Source: Streptomyces sp. BV286 (GTDB lineage Bacteria > Actinomycetota > Actinomycetes > Streptomycetales > Streptomycetaceae). Taken from it: a stretch of DNA of 51,221 nucleotides. The first letter of the stretch is position 1, and each line of letters starts with the position of its first letter. The notes beneath the pieces were generated by a model. That model saw only the letters and a list, made by a program, of their open reading frames with translations, did no database searches and was not told the origin of the DNA. Shown here one piece after another: positions 23,104 to 31,366 of this stretch. The DNA is taken from positions 1 to 51,221 of the forward strand of contig NZ_JAHRIB010000039.1 of assembly GCF_019090165.1 (NCBI RefSeq). The letters run 5' to 3'. The position numbers and the translations under genes were made by a program.

Positions 23104-24144
23104 TCAGCGGTTGACGGCCTGGATCTCCTGCACGATCACGTCCTGGTCTGCCCCGAACTCGCCGTCGGGCAGGTCCTGTTCGCCGTTCACGCCGGTGCCC
23201 GTCCAGTGGATCTTCCAGGTGATCGTCGCCTGGAGCTTGTACGAGTCGTCGCCCGACGAGCGCAGGTACTTCACACCGCACGGCGGGGTCTCGCCGGCCT
23301 TGCCCTTCGCGTAGGCCTCGCCGATCTGATCGCCGTTGAGTTCGCAGACGCCGGAGGCGGGATACGTCGTCGCGTCGGCCGTGCCCGGCTCGATCTTCAA
23401 CGAGACCGGCTCGGCCGTGGTCGTCGCCTGAACTCCCAGCAGGGGGACGGACGCGGTTACGGAGACCGGCTTGAACTTCGCCGCGTCCAGCCATGCCCAC
23501 GTCGGGAGGTTCACCTTCGTGTTGCCGTCCGGGGCGAGTTCGACCGTAGTCGAGGGCACCCGGATCTCGGCGTAAGCAAGTTGGGCCAGCATTTCGGGGG
23601 TGATCGCCTGCGGGATCTCCGGGGGCGGCGGAGTTCCCTGGTCGACCCAGAAGATGTCCTTGTCACAGTCGAGAGCTCCAGGGTCGCCTTCCCTGCCCTC
23701 CGTGACATAGGAGTCCCAGAAGTAGCCCTTGCCCTCCTTGTCCTTGTTGAAGTCCTTGTACGGGTCGCCTCCGACGAACTTCTTGCGCTGCGACGCGTCC
23801 CACTCGTACCCCGTCGATCCCGCTTCCCAGATCGGCTCCAGGTACTTCTTCAACTGGTCCGGGGTGTACTTCGGAGCGTAGTAGCAGGCAGGCGGAGTCC
23901 AGTTCGATGCCGTGGACGTGACCGGGCCGGCCGCGTTGCCCGTGCCGTTCTTCGAACGGTCGAAGACGACTGCGCCGGCCGTGGAACTCACTGTCTGCTC
24001 GTTCCGGCCCCCGTCCACCTGAGTTTCGGAGCCCGTGCCGTTGCCGCCCGGCACAAAATCCGCCCAGGCAGTAGGACCACTGACCGATACCGCAACAACG
24101 GCAATCACGGTCGCGCCAACGGCGATTCGCCCTACGGCTGGCAT
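23104..24144 (-). CDS. Secreted protein of unknown family, type VII-like locus
   Basis: A 346-residue protein with a signal peptide (hydrophobic residues 7-22, likely cut after TAWA). The mature part is rich in Trp, Asp and Pro, with four cysteines in two blocks (PPACYY, LDCDKD and CELN, PPCGVKY) that could form disulphides. No domain is recognised. ATG 24144 is chosen because a run of Gs lies seven bases upstream; it begins inside the last codons of the upstream lipoprotein gene (13-bp overlap). It lies 127 bp before the WXG100-like gene on the same strand. An exported partner or shell component is plausible but unproven. Confidence 0.75.
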   Translation of the reverse strand: MPAVGRIAVGATVIAVVAVSVSGPTAWADFVPGGNGTGSETQVDGGRNEQTVSSTAGAVVFDRSKNGTGNAAGPVTSTASNWTPPACYYAPKYTPDQLKKYLEPIWEAGSTGYEWDASQRKKFVGGDPYKDFNKDKEGKGYFWDSYVTEGREGDPGALDCDKDIFWVDQGTPPPPEIPQAITPEMLAQLAYAEIRVPSTTVELAPDGNTKVNLPTWAWLDAAKFKPVSVTASVPLLGVQATTTAEPVSLKIEPGTADATTYPASGVCELNGDQIGEAYAKGKAGETPPCGVKYLRSSGDDSYKLQATITWKIHWTGTGVNGEQDLPDGEFGADQDVIVQEIQAVNR

Positions 24145-24791
24145 TGCGCCGCCCCCCTCGTGGAAATGATCTGGGACGTCTGCCACGTTCCAGTGCTGCT
24201 TTTTTCCAACCGCGTGTTGTAGTGGACATAGCTGTTCTTCGTGACAGGTGTCTTGTCAGCGGTGCCGGTTTTCTTGTCCTTGCTGAAGCCCTTGCTTTCG
24301 TCCGCACAGAAGCTGAGCAAAGCTGTGGTCTTATTCTTCAGCGTCACGTTCCGGTCGTAATACCGTGCCTCTCCCGTGAGCGAGGCGTCAGCATCCTTGA
24401 ACTGCTGAACCCAGGCCAGCGCAGCTTCCCGCGCCTTGCCCGTGTTGTAGAAAGCAAGGGCCTCGCCCTTGGGGTCCGTCCCCGTGATGGCGGCGTCCAC
24501 GGCACGCATCCGCTCAGCATTGTCAGCAAGCACGGCATCCTTGACGGCATCCCCGGTCTTCGCCGGTTCGAAGACCAGCTTCAAGTCCGACGGAAGCGTG
24601 ATCTTCGGCCGGCCCGCCGCCGCCGAAGCAGGCGCACTCGGCGAAGCCGACTTCTTCTTACCGGTGTCGGCGCCCGCGATCTTGTCGTTGGCCTTGTCCT
24701 TGGAACTGTCGTCGCTGCCGCAGGCGGACAGCGTCAGGGCCGCGGTGGCCGTCAGCGCGATCGCTGCGAGCAGAGTGGGGCGGCGGTTCAC
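24132..24791 (-). CDS. Lipoprotein, type VII-like locus
   Basis: A 219-residue putative lipoprotein. The N-terminus VNRRPTLLAAIALTATAALTLSAC has a clean lipobox (LSAC, Cys near 24), then a Ser/Asp/Lys/Ala linker. The folded part (about 60-219) is alpha/beta-like with EPAKTGDAVKDAVLADNAERMRAVDAAI and ends in a paired-strand region with cysteines FCADE and AQCQP. GTG 24791 is preceded by GGGAG. This is the first gene of the minus-strand run and overlaps the secreted-protein gene. It is similar in style to Streptomyces outer-face lipoproteins of unknown role. Confidence 0.78.
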   Translation of the reverse strand: MNRRPTLLAAIALTATAALTLSACGSDDSSKDKANDKIAGADTGKKKSASPSAPASAAAGRPKITLPSDLKLVFEPAKTGDAVKDAVLADNAERMRAVDAAITGTDPKGEALAFYNTGKAREAALAWVQQFKDADASLTGEARYYDRNVTLKNKTTALLSFCADESKGFSKDKKTGTADKTPVTKNSYVHYNTRLEKSSTGTWQTSQIISTRGAAQCQP

Positions 24792-24946
24792 GGACGGCTC
24801 CCGGTGGGGCGAGGGGGACATGAGCGCAGCCACGCTACCGAGGGTGCAGGGACCACACCAGAGCGAATTACGCCGACGTGATCAACAAATGGGCACCCAA
24901 GACCTCATACCGGTACAACACGCCACCGAGAGAGCCGTCACAAGTG

Positions 24947-24973
24947 GCGGGCCAAGTCCCCGACTTGGCCCGC
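24947..24973. terminator. Hairpin, likely mat operon terminator
   Basis: A perfect 12-bp stem (24947-24958 with 24962-24973), loop CCC, about 205 bp beyond the acyltransferase stop on the minus strand and upstream of the lipoprotein gene. Confidence 0.65.
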
Positions 24974-25030
24974 GCAAACGAAGCACACGGCTCCGCATCC
25001 GACCGTTCGGCCACGTTCGCGGGCCGCCGT

Positions 25031-25093
25031 CAGGCTCTGCCATACCGCCGTCAGGCTCTGCCGTACCGCCGTCAGGCTCTGCCGTACCGCCGT
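25031..25093. repeat. 21-bp tandem repeat, three copies
   Basis: Units at 25031-25051, 25052-25072 and 25073-25093 share CAGGCTCTGCCGTACCGCCG with one two-base change at most. They lie just outside the 3' end of the acyltransferase gene. No coding role is apparent. Confidence 0.85.
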
Positions 25094-25178
25094 CGAGCTC
25101 TTCCCTGCTGCCGTCGGCCGCTGCCGTTCTGCCGCCGACGGCGTTCCGCTCTTCCTACTTCTCTTCCTGCTTCTCTTC

Positions 25179-26852
25179 CTACTTCGCCTTCGCCCGGGAC
25201 CTGGACCGGGAACGGGAGCGGTCCCCCGCGCCGGAGCCCGCGCCGGGGCCCGAGCCGTGCCCGGAGCCGGAGCCGGAGTGCGAGCCGGCACGGGACGCCT
25301 TCTTCGATCCCGTCGGCCACAGCTGCGGCTTGCGCTTGGCCGCCAGGTCCTCCGCCCAGCCGAAGCACAGGACGCAGGCGCCGATCAGGAGCCAGGTGAG
25401 GACGAGGACCGGCCAGGGGCTCTCCAGCAGCCAGGAGAAGTCCCGCCACATCACGTCGATGTCCCACAGGCGGTCCCACTGCGTCGCCGCGATGAGGATG
25501 CACGTGTTGTGCCAGAGGTAGATCGTCACCGCGCGCGAGTTGAGCAGGGTGATCGGCTTGTCCCAACGGCGCAGCCTGCGTGGCCATTCCGACCAGGACG
25601 GGCTGAAGTGCAGCAGGAGCAGCACGGTTCCGCAGGACCAGAGCGCCTGGGCCAGCGGGATGCTGTCGAGGTCGTGGCCCTCGGAGAAGTTCTGGTTCGT
25701 GGCGTACCAGAGCCCCAGCAGAGCGACGGCCGGGGCCACCGAGGGGATCACGTAGCGCGGGAGGCGCTGGAGGATGCCCTCCTGGTGGGCCATGCCGAGG
25801 ATCCAGCAGGCTCCGAACGTGCTGAAGTCCGTGAGCGCGGACGGAATCCGCTCGCCCGGAAGCGACAGGTACTCCAGCTGGAAGGCCGCCGACAGGAGGA
25901 TCGGCGCCGCGATCGTCGCCAGGGGCAGCGCGCGCAGCGCCCGGAGCAGGAAGGGCGACAGCAGCACGTACCAGAGGTAGGCGCGGACGTACCAGAGCGG
26001 GCCCGCGAGTTCCTCGGCCCAGCCGTCGCCGATGAAGCCGTGGATGCCGGACAGGCCCTCGGCGAACGGCGGGTCACTGACGGGGAGGATCCAGAACGTG
26101 AGGTGGAGCAGCCACCAGCCCGGGTGGCCGTCCTCGTCCGGTCCCCAGCCCTGAAGGACCATGCCGGTGACGCCGATCGCGCCGAGGAGCCAGATCGGGG
26201 GCACCAGGCGGCGGATGCGGCTCCGGATGACCTGGGGTGCCGGACGCTTCAGGGAGCGTGCCATCAGGTTGCCGGCCAGCGCGAACATCACGCCCATGGA
26301 CGGGAACACCAGGGGCAGCCAGGCCCAGCCGGTGAGGTGGTAGAGGACGACCCGGAAGAGGGCGATCGCGCGGAGGAGGTCGAAGTAGCGGTCGCGGACG
26401 GGGCCGCGCTTGGCGGTCGCCGCAACCCCTTCGGCCGCCGACGTCCCTTCTCCCGGGGCTGCCGCTTCTTCCGTCGGTGCTCCGGGTCCCGCTGCCACAC
26501 CCGCTGTGGTGGTATTCGCGGCCGGCTCGGGCCACACCGTGGTCGCGGTGGGTGCCGCCGTGCCGGCCGTACCTCCCGCGATGCCCGGTGCCGCCGCGGG
26601 ACCGGGGAAGCTCCCGCGGTACAAGTCGTGCGCGTCCCGTGTGTCGTTCGGGCCGCCGTACGAGTCGTGCATCGAGTGGTCCTGTCCGGCTCCGGGCCAT
26701 GTACCTGCGTCCGGGCCCGTACCGGTGCCGGCGCTTTCAGCCGCACCCGTACCTGAACCAGTACCTGAACCAGTACCTGCACCTGTACCTGTACCTGCGT
26801 TGCGGGGTGCGCCCATGTCCTGCCATGGGTTCTGGGGAGGCGGGATGCTCAT
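25179..26852 (-). CDS. Acyltransferase family 3 (OafA-like) integral membrane protein
   Basis: A 557-residue protein. Residues 1-130 are a disordered Gly/Thr/Ala-rich cytoplasmic leader. From about 133 (RDRYFDLLRAIALFRVVLYHLTGW) the acyltransferase-3 fold begins, with about ten membrane helices including PLWYVRAYLWYVLLSPF and SRAVTIYLWHN. The tail is Ser/Gly/Arg low complexity. Such enzymes move acetyl or succinyl groups onto surface glycans. Start ATG 26852 overlaps the matB stop as ATGA, so it should modify the MatB product; by analogy IcaC, the same family, is linked to PNAG O-acylation in staphylococci. The substrate here is inferred. Confidence 0.9.
   Translation of the reverse strand: MSIPPPQNPWQDMGAPRNAGTGTGAGTGSGTGSGTGAAESAGTGTGPDAGTWPGAGQDHSMHDSYGGPNDTRDAHDLYRGSFPGPAAAPGIAGGTAGTAAPTATTVWPEPAANTTTAGVAAGPGAPTEEAAAPGEGTSAAEGVAATAKRGPVRDRYFDLLRAIALFRVVLYHLTGWAWLPLVFPSMGVMFALAGNLMARSLKRPAPQVIRSRIRRLVPPIWLLGAIGVTGMVLQGWGPDEDGHPGWWLLHLTFWILPVSDPPFAEGLSGIHGFIGDGWAEELAGPLWYVRAYLWYVLLSPFLLRALRALPLATIAAPILLSAAFQLEYLSLPGERIPSALTDFSTFGACWILGMAHQEGILQRLPRYVIPSVAPAVALLGLWYATNQNFSEGHDLDSIPLAQALWSCGTVLLLLHFSPSWSEWPRRLRRWDKPITLLNSRAVTIYLWHNTCILIAATQWDRLWDIDVMWRDFSWLLESPWPVLVLTWLLIGACVLCFGWAEDLAAKRKPQLWPTGSKKASRAGSHSGSGSGHGSGPGAGSGAGDRSRSRSRSRAKAK
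26749..26799. repeat. Hexamer/dodecamer repeat (GTACCT-based)
   Basis: Repeats of GTACCTGAACCA decaying into GTACCT units, encoding the Gly-Thr/Gly-Ser linker near the N-terminus of the acyltransferase on the minus strand. It is in frame, so copy changes would alter only linker length. Confidence 0.8.
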
Positions 26853-29035
26853 CCGACCGGCCTCCGGTCCATCTCCTGCTGCTGCGGTACTCCGCCCGCG
26901 GCTCCGGGAAGGCCCACCGCGCCCGTGCGCCGGAGTTTCTGCCAGCGCAGCCGGCCGCCGGTCAGCGCGGTGATCCAGGACTGGAGCAGCACGACGTACA
27001 TGAGCTGGCGGTACAGGATCTGCTGGAGCGGGAGCGAGAGCAGGTGGGTCATGCGTTCCTTGTCGAGGCGGAACGCGTACGCCGCGCACACCGCCTGGAC
27101 CGCCAGGACGCCGAACCACGCGAGGATCGTCTGCTCGGTGGGGCCGAAGACGAGTCCGTAGAGGAGGAACACGTCGATCAGCGGGGCCAGGAGCGGGGCC
27201 AGGATCATGAAGAGGGAGACGAGGGGCATGCCCACGCGGCCGAAGCGGCCCGACGGGCCGCGTTCGATGACCGCCCTGCGGTGCTTCCAGATCGCCTGCA
27301 TCGTGCCGTACGACCAGCGGTAGCGCTGGGACCACAGCTGCTGGACGGACTCGGGGGCCTCGGTCCAGGCGCGGGCGTTCTCCGCGTACACGACCCGCCA
27401 GCCGTCGCGGTGCATCGCGATGGTGATGTCCGTGTCCTCGGCGAGCGTGTCGTCGCTCATGCCGCCCACGCGCTTGAGCGCCGAGCGACGGAAGGCGCCG
27501 ACGGCCCCGGGGATCGTCGGCATGCAGTTGAGCATGTCGTACATCCGGCGGTCGAGGTTGAAGCCCATCACGTACTCGATGTGCTGCCAGGCGCCGATGA
27601 GCGAGTCGCGGTTGCCGACCTTCGCGTTGCCCGCGACCGCGCCGACGCTCGGGTCGCCGAAGGGCTGGACCAGTTCACGGACGGTGGCGGGCTCGAAGAC
27701 GGTGTCGCCGTCCATCATCACGATGAGGTCGTAACGGGCGTTCGCCACGCCACGGTTGAGGGCGGCGGGCTTGCCCGCGTTGAGCTGGCGCACGACGCGC
27801 ACGTTCGGCAGGTGCAGGTTCTCCACGATGCGCGCGGTGCCGTCGCTCGATCCGTCGTCGATGACGATCACCTCGATGGGGTGATCGCTCGCCACCAGCG
27901 AGTGGACCGTCTGCTCGATGCACTTCGCCTCGTTGTAGGCGGGCACGAGGACCGACACCGGTTCGGTGATCGGCCTGCCCCAGCTGAAGCCGCGGCGGCG
28001 GACCTTGCGGGCGTGCAGGACGGAGAGCAGCAGCATCAGCCCGAAACGGGCGATGACGAGGGCGCCGACGATGGCGAGGCCGACGACCAGGACGGACGTC
28101 GTGTTCTCGGAGGCCTGGACCGCCAGGACCCACGCCCTGCCCTTCCACAGGTCGAGGCCGCTGACCTCGGTGTGGGCGCTGGGCACCTTCAGGGTCGCGG
28201 TGAGCGTGTCGAAGCGGTAGCCGTCGTCCTGGAGCCCGGCGATGAACCGGTCGAGCGCGGCCACGGTCTGCGAGCGGTCGCCGCCGGAGTCGTGCATGAG
28301 CACGACGGCGCCCTTGCCGCCCTTGGGCGTGGCGTTGCTGATGATCTTTTCGACGCCCGGCCTGCGCCAGTCCTCGCTGTCGGTGTTGTTGACGATCGTG
28401 ATGTAGCCGCGGCTGCCGATGTACTCGGTCACCGGCCACGACTTGTTGTCCATCTCGCCCGCGAACGACGAGTAGGGCGGCCGGAAGAGCGAGGTCCGGA
28501 TGCCGGCCGCGCCCGCCAGCGCGAGCTGGTTCTGGGACAGCTCCCAGTCCACCCGGCTCTTCGACTGGAGGGAGAGGTCGGGGTGGTTGAAGGTGTGCAG
28601 GCCGACCTCGTGGCCCTCGTCGACCATGCGCTGGACGAGGTCCGGGTGGCGCGAGGCCATGGTGCCGGTGATGAAGAAGACGGCGTGCGCGTCGTGCCGC
28701 TCGAGCACGTCGAGGACCTTGGGCGTCCACTCGGGGTCCGGGCCGTCGTCGAAGGTCAGCACCAGTTTGTGGTCCGGGATCTCCACGCTGTCCTCGCGGC
28801 CGGCCCGGGTGTCGATCACCGGGCCGCCCTCCAGGATCTCCTTGGGGACCCGGTCGGACGCGGCCGGCGACTGGACGCGGTGGTCGGCGAGGATCTCGCT
28901 GTGCACGAAGCCGCGCAGCATCAGCATCGCCATCAGGGCGAGGAGGATGAGCGAGGGCAGCAGGTAACGCATGGGGAGGCGCCGGCGCCGGGGGGCGCCC
29001 CGCTCTGCGCCACGGCGGTTGGTGCGGGGTGCCAT
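26849..29035 (-). CDS. matB: Bifunctional polysaccharide deacetylase / family 2 glycosyltransferase MatB
   Basis: A 728-residue membrane enzyme. Helix 1 lies near 24-42. An extracellular NodB deacetylase domain follows at about 88-270 with TFDDGPD (94-100), the metal-binding H-x3-H of GLHTFNHPDL, FRPPYSS and a late MHDSGGD. After another helix (about 305-330) comes a cytoplasmic GT2 domain with VSVLVPAYNEA, DDGSSDGT, the DGDTVFEP metal site, the AEDTDIT base and QRYRW. Terminal helices complete the channel. This arrangement fits synthesis plus partial deacetylation of a beta-1,6-GlcNAc polymer; MatB of S. coelicolor/lividans (remembered SCO2962) drives pellet formation. The start overlaps the matA stop (TGATG). 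Confidence 0.95.
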   Translation of the reverse strand: MAPRTNRRGAERGAPRRRRLPMRYLLPSLILLALMAMLMLRGFVHSEILADHRVQSPAASDRVPKEILEGGPVIDTRAGREDSVEIPDHKLVLTFDDGPDPEWTPKVLDVLERHDAHAVFFITGTMASRHPDLVQRMVDEGHEVGLHTFNHPDLSLQSKSRVDWELSQNQLALAGAAGIRTSLFRPPYSSFAGEMDNKSWPVTEYIGSRGYITIVNNTDSEDWRRPGVEKIISNATPKGGKGAVVLMHDSGGDRSQTVAALDRFIAGLQDDGYRFDTLTATLKVPSAHTEVSGLDLWKGRAWVLAVQASENTTSVLVVGLAIVGALVIARFGLMLLLSVLHARKVRRRGFSWGRPITEPVSVLVPAYNEAKCIEQTVHSLVASDHPIEVIVIDDGSSDGTARIVENLHLPNVRVVRQLNAGKPAALNRGVANARYDLIVMMDGDTVFEPATVRELVQPFGDPSVGAVAGNAKVGNRDSLIGAWQHIEYVMGFNLDRRMYDMLNCMPTIPGAVGAFRRSALKRVGGMSDDTLAEDTDITIAMHRDGWRVVYAENARAWTEAPESVQQLWSQRYRWSYGTMQAIWKHRRAVIERGPSGRFGRVGMPLVSLFMILAPLLAPLIDVFLLYGLVFGPTEQTILAWFGVLAVQAVCAAYAFRLDKERMTHLLSLPLQQILYRQLMYVVLLQSWITALTGGRLRWQKLRRTGAVGLPGAAGGVPQQQEMDRRPVG

Positions 29036-30153
29036 CAGAGAACGTTCTCCGGGGACGACGAGGACGAGGGAGCGGTGGTCGGGTCCGGCGTGACGGGGAC
29101 GGGCTCAGGTGTGAGCGGTTCGCCGGCGACCGTGTCGGTGTCGCCCGCGGCCGGCGGATCCGAGGGACCCTCCGAGACGCCGGTGTCGGTCGGCTCCGGA
29201 TCGGGTGACGTGGTGACCGGGTTCGACGGGGTGGACCTGGTCGGCTCCGGGTCGGGGTTCGGCTTGGTGTTGCTGGTCGAGGGCTTGGGGGCGGTGCTCT
29301 TCCCCGAGGCCGAGGCGCTTGCCGACGGGTCCGCCGACGTGCCCGCACCCGGTGACCTGGTCGTCAGGTCGTCCGCCGAGGGGGTCGTGCCCGGCGAGGG
29401 GCTGACCGCGCCGGACGGTTCCGCGGACTCGGCGACCAGGGGCGGTGAGTCGACCTTGCCTGCGGGCGAGTCGTCCTGCTTGCCCAGCTCGGGGAGCCAG
29501 GGCGCGGCGGAGTTGCCCGACAGGAGCGTGGCGAGGATGACCATCGCGTAGACCGCGCAGGCCATGCCGACGGCCATGCCGATCCTGCGGTAGCGGCGGC
29601 TTCGGCGGCCCGTCTCGTCGACGAACACCGGGCCGTCCGAGGACTCCTGGGTGCTGGGGCCCTTCGCCTGCTGGACGAGCCAGTCCTCCAGCTGCCGTCC
29701 CACACCGTCGAGCTGGACCGTGACCTCGTGCGGGTCGTGGGTGTGCTCGGGGTGCTCGGACTCCTGCCAGGAGTCCTGCCCGACGTCGGAGTCGGAGTCG
29801 AACGGGGCTTCGACGGTGCTTCCGGAGGTGCCGTCGCTCAGCACGTCGTCGTTCCGGCGTCCGTCGTCCGGGCGATCGGCGTCCGGCTCGTCGTATCTCT
29901 GCCGCGGCACCGACGCGGCCGCCTCCCGGCGGAACCATCCGTCGGACGCGCCCGCACCACCTGACGCGCCGGAGGCCCCGGACACGCCGAAGGCACCGGC
30001 TTGGCCGGAACCGCTTCGGAAGGGCTGATCAGGCTCGTCCCGGACCGACTGGCCGATCTCGCCTCGGGCCGACCGGTCGTCGCCGCTCTGCCCCGCCGGA
30101 CCGGAATCATTCCGATCCGGTTGAGCGTCTTCTCGCCAACTTTTCACGCGCAC
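29035..30153 (-). CDS. matA: MatA, single-pass membrane partner of MatB
   Basis: A 372-residue protein with one membrane helix near 192-212 (IGMAVGMACAVYAMVILATLL) flanked by an RRSRRYRR stop-transfer stretch. The cytoplasmic half is acidic and Gly/Ser-rich with a conserved-looking VTVQLDGVGRQLEDWLVQQ. The extracellular half is Ser/Pro/Thr/Asp low complexity, wall-spanning in style. The start is chosen as GTG 30153, six bases after a run of six Gs; ATG 30159 and GTG 30147 are alternatives. Gene order with matB matches the S. coelicolor mat locus (remembered SCO2963). Its role in polymer export or assembly is not established from sequence. Confidence 0.88.
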   Translation of the reverse strand: MRVKSWREDAQPDRNDSGPAGQSGDDRSARGEIGQSVRDEPDQPFRSGSGQAGAFGVSGASGASGGAGASDGWFRREAAASVPRQRYDEPDADRPDDGRRNDDVLSDGTSGSTVEAPFDSDSDVGQDSWQESEHPEHTHDPHEVTVQLDGVGRQLEDWLVQQAKGPSTQESSDGPVFVDETGRRSRRYRRIGMAVGMACAVYAMVILATLLSGNSAAPWLPELGKQDDSPAGKVDSPPLVAESAEPSGAVSPSPGTTPSADDLTTRSPGAGTSADPSASASASGKSTAPKPSTSNTKPNPDPEPTRSTPSNPVTTSPDPEPTDTGVSEGPSDPPAAGDTDTVAGEPLTPEPVPVTPDPTTAPSSSSSPENVL

Positions 30154-30311
30154 GCACATCCCCCCACGGGACTCGTTCTGGGGTGCGCGTGCGGCCCGGA
30201 CACCCGCACGTCGTCGTTCGAACCGGACCCCCATCCGGTCGAACGCCCCCTTTATCACACTGCACCCGGGCCACGAATGTATCGCACGTAAGCATCAGTG
30301 AGGGTTCTGTG

Positions 30312-31283
30312 TCAGCCCCGGCTCATCATGATGAGTGCATCTGTGGCCGGAATCCACCCCTCCGAAGGGCGCTTCAGCCACCCTTCATCCGCCGCGAGCC
30401 GCGCCGCAGCGGTGCGCAGCGCCTCCACTCCGCGATGCACCAACCCCTTCCGCCACACCAGGGATACGGGCGACAGGGGCACAGGATCGACGAGTGGCCG
30501 AAGTGTCGCAGCGGGCATGGCCGGAAATCCCACCACGGCCAGAACGGGGTTCCTCGTCTTGGCCATGATTCTTCGGAACTCCTCGGCGCCGACGGCGAGC
30601 GGCGCGGGCGGCGCGACCTCGATCCCGCGTCCCTCGAACAGCTGACGGGCCAGGTCGGTCCATTCCAGCGTCCGGGGGTTTCCCGCTCCCGCGTACACCC
30701 GCTCGCCCGCCAGGGCGTCGAGCGGCACGGCGTCCAGCGCCGCCAGGTGGTGGTCCTCGGGGAGGAGGACGGCCATCGGCTCGTACCGTACGGGCTGCTG
30801 CTCCAGGCGGGCGCGGACGGCCGGGTCGAGGCCCGCGAACCGTCCGAAGGACGCGTCGAGCCGGCCGGCCAGCAGTTCGGCGGCGGCTCCCGTGAGGCCG
30901 CTCTCGAAGCGGGTCATCAGTTCGCAGTCGGGGGCCAGTTCACGGGCCAGGGCCAGGACCCGTTCGGCGACCAGGCCCGGGCTGTTCACGTCCACGAGCA
31001 GGGGCCGCTCGGCGTCCGCCCGTCCGAATGCGGCGAGCAGCTCGTCCTGCGCCTCCAGGGCCCGGCGGGCGTACGGCAGCAGCCGCTCGCCGTCGGGGGT
31101 GAGCGTCACCTGGCGGGTGGTGCGGACGAAGAGGTCGGCGCCCAGTTCCCGTTCCAGGCGCCGGACGTCCCGGCTGAGGGCCTGCTGGGCGACGTACAAC
31201 CGGGTGGCGGCGCGGGTGAAGTGCAGGTCCTCGGCGACGGCGAGGAAGGCGCGCAGCAGCCGGGGGTCGAGGTGGGCGGACAT
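30312..31283 (-). CDS. LysR-family transcriptional regulator
   Basis: A 323-residue LTTR. The N-terminal winged helix (residues 4-63) reads LLRAFLAVAEDLHFTRAATRLYVAQQALSRDVRRLERELGADLF. The effector domain (about 90-300) holds PLLVDVNSPGLVAERVLALARE. It is divergently transcribed from the MFS gene with 83 bp between starts, the classic arrangement in which an LTTR controls the transporter. ATG 31283 gives the normal length. The effector is unknown. It lies 158 bp downstream of the matA start on the same strand but is probably its own unit. Confidence 0.92.
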   Translation of the reverse strand: MSAHLDPRLLRAFLAVAEDLHFTRAATRLYVAQQALSRDVRRLERELGADLFVRTTRQVTLTPDGERLLPYARRALEAQDELLAAFGRADAERPLLVDVNSPGLVAERVLALARELAPDCELMTRFESGLTGAAAELLAGRLDASFGRFAGLDPAVRARLEQQPVRYEPMAVLLPEDHHLAALDAVPLDALAGERVYAGAGNPRTLEWTDLARQLFEGRGIEVAPPAPLAVGAEEFRRIMAKTRNPVLAVVGFPAMPAATLRPLVDPVPLSPVSLVWRKGLVHRGVEALRTAAARLAADEGWLKRPSEGWIPATDALIMMSRG

Positions 31284-31366
31284 CGGGTGAACCTACAACG
31301 CGGATGCGTGAATCGGTACGGAGAAAGTGTTGGACCCCCGGCGGCGGGCCGGGCGAACGTTGCCGG

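Larger units (their letters stand above)
24792..25178. other. Intergenic region between mat operon and type VII-like locus
   Basis: About 390 bp with the hairpin at 24947-24973 and the tandem repeat at 25031-25093. The promoter for the lipoprotein-led run should lie in the 24792-24940 part, which is less GC-rich than its surroundings. No gene was recognised. Confidence 0.5.

Noticed and set aside
25031..25093. Possible CRISPR-like repeats
   Set aside because: The units are directly adjacent with no spacers, only three copies, and no cas genes are near.
26477..29551. 1024-codon open frame on the plus strand
   Set aside because: It runs antisense to matB and its neighbours. MatB has intact NodB and GT2 motifs, so this frame is a shadow.
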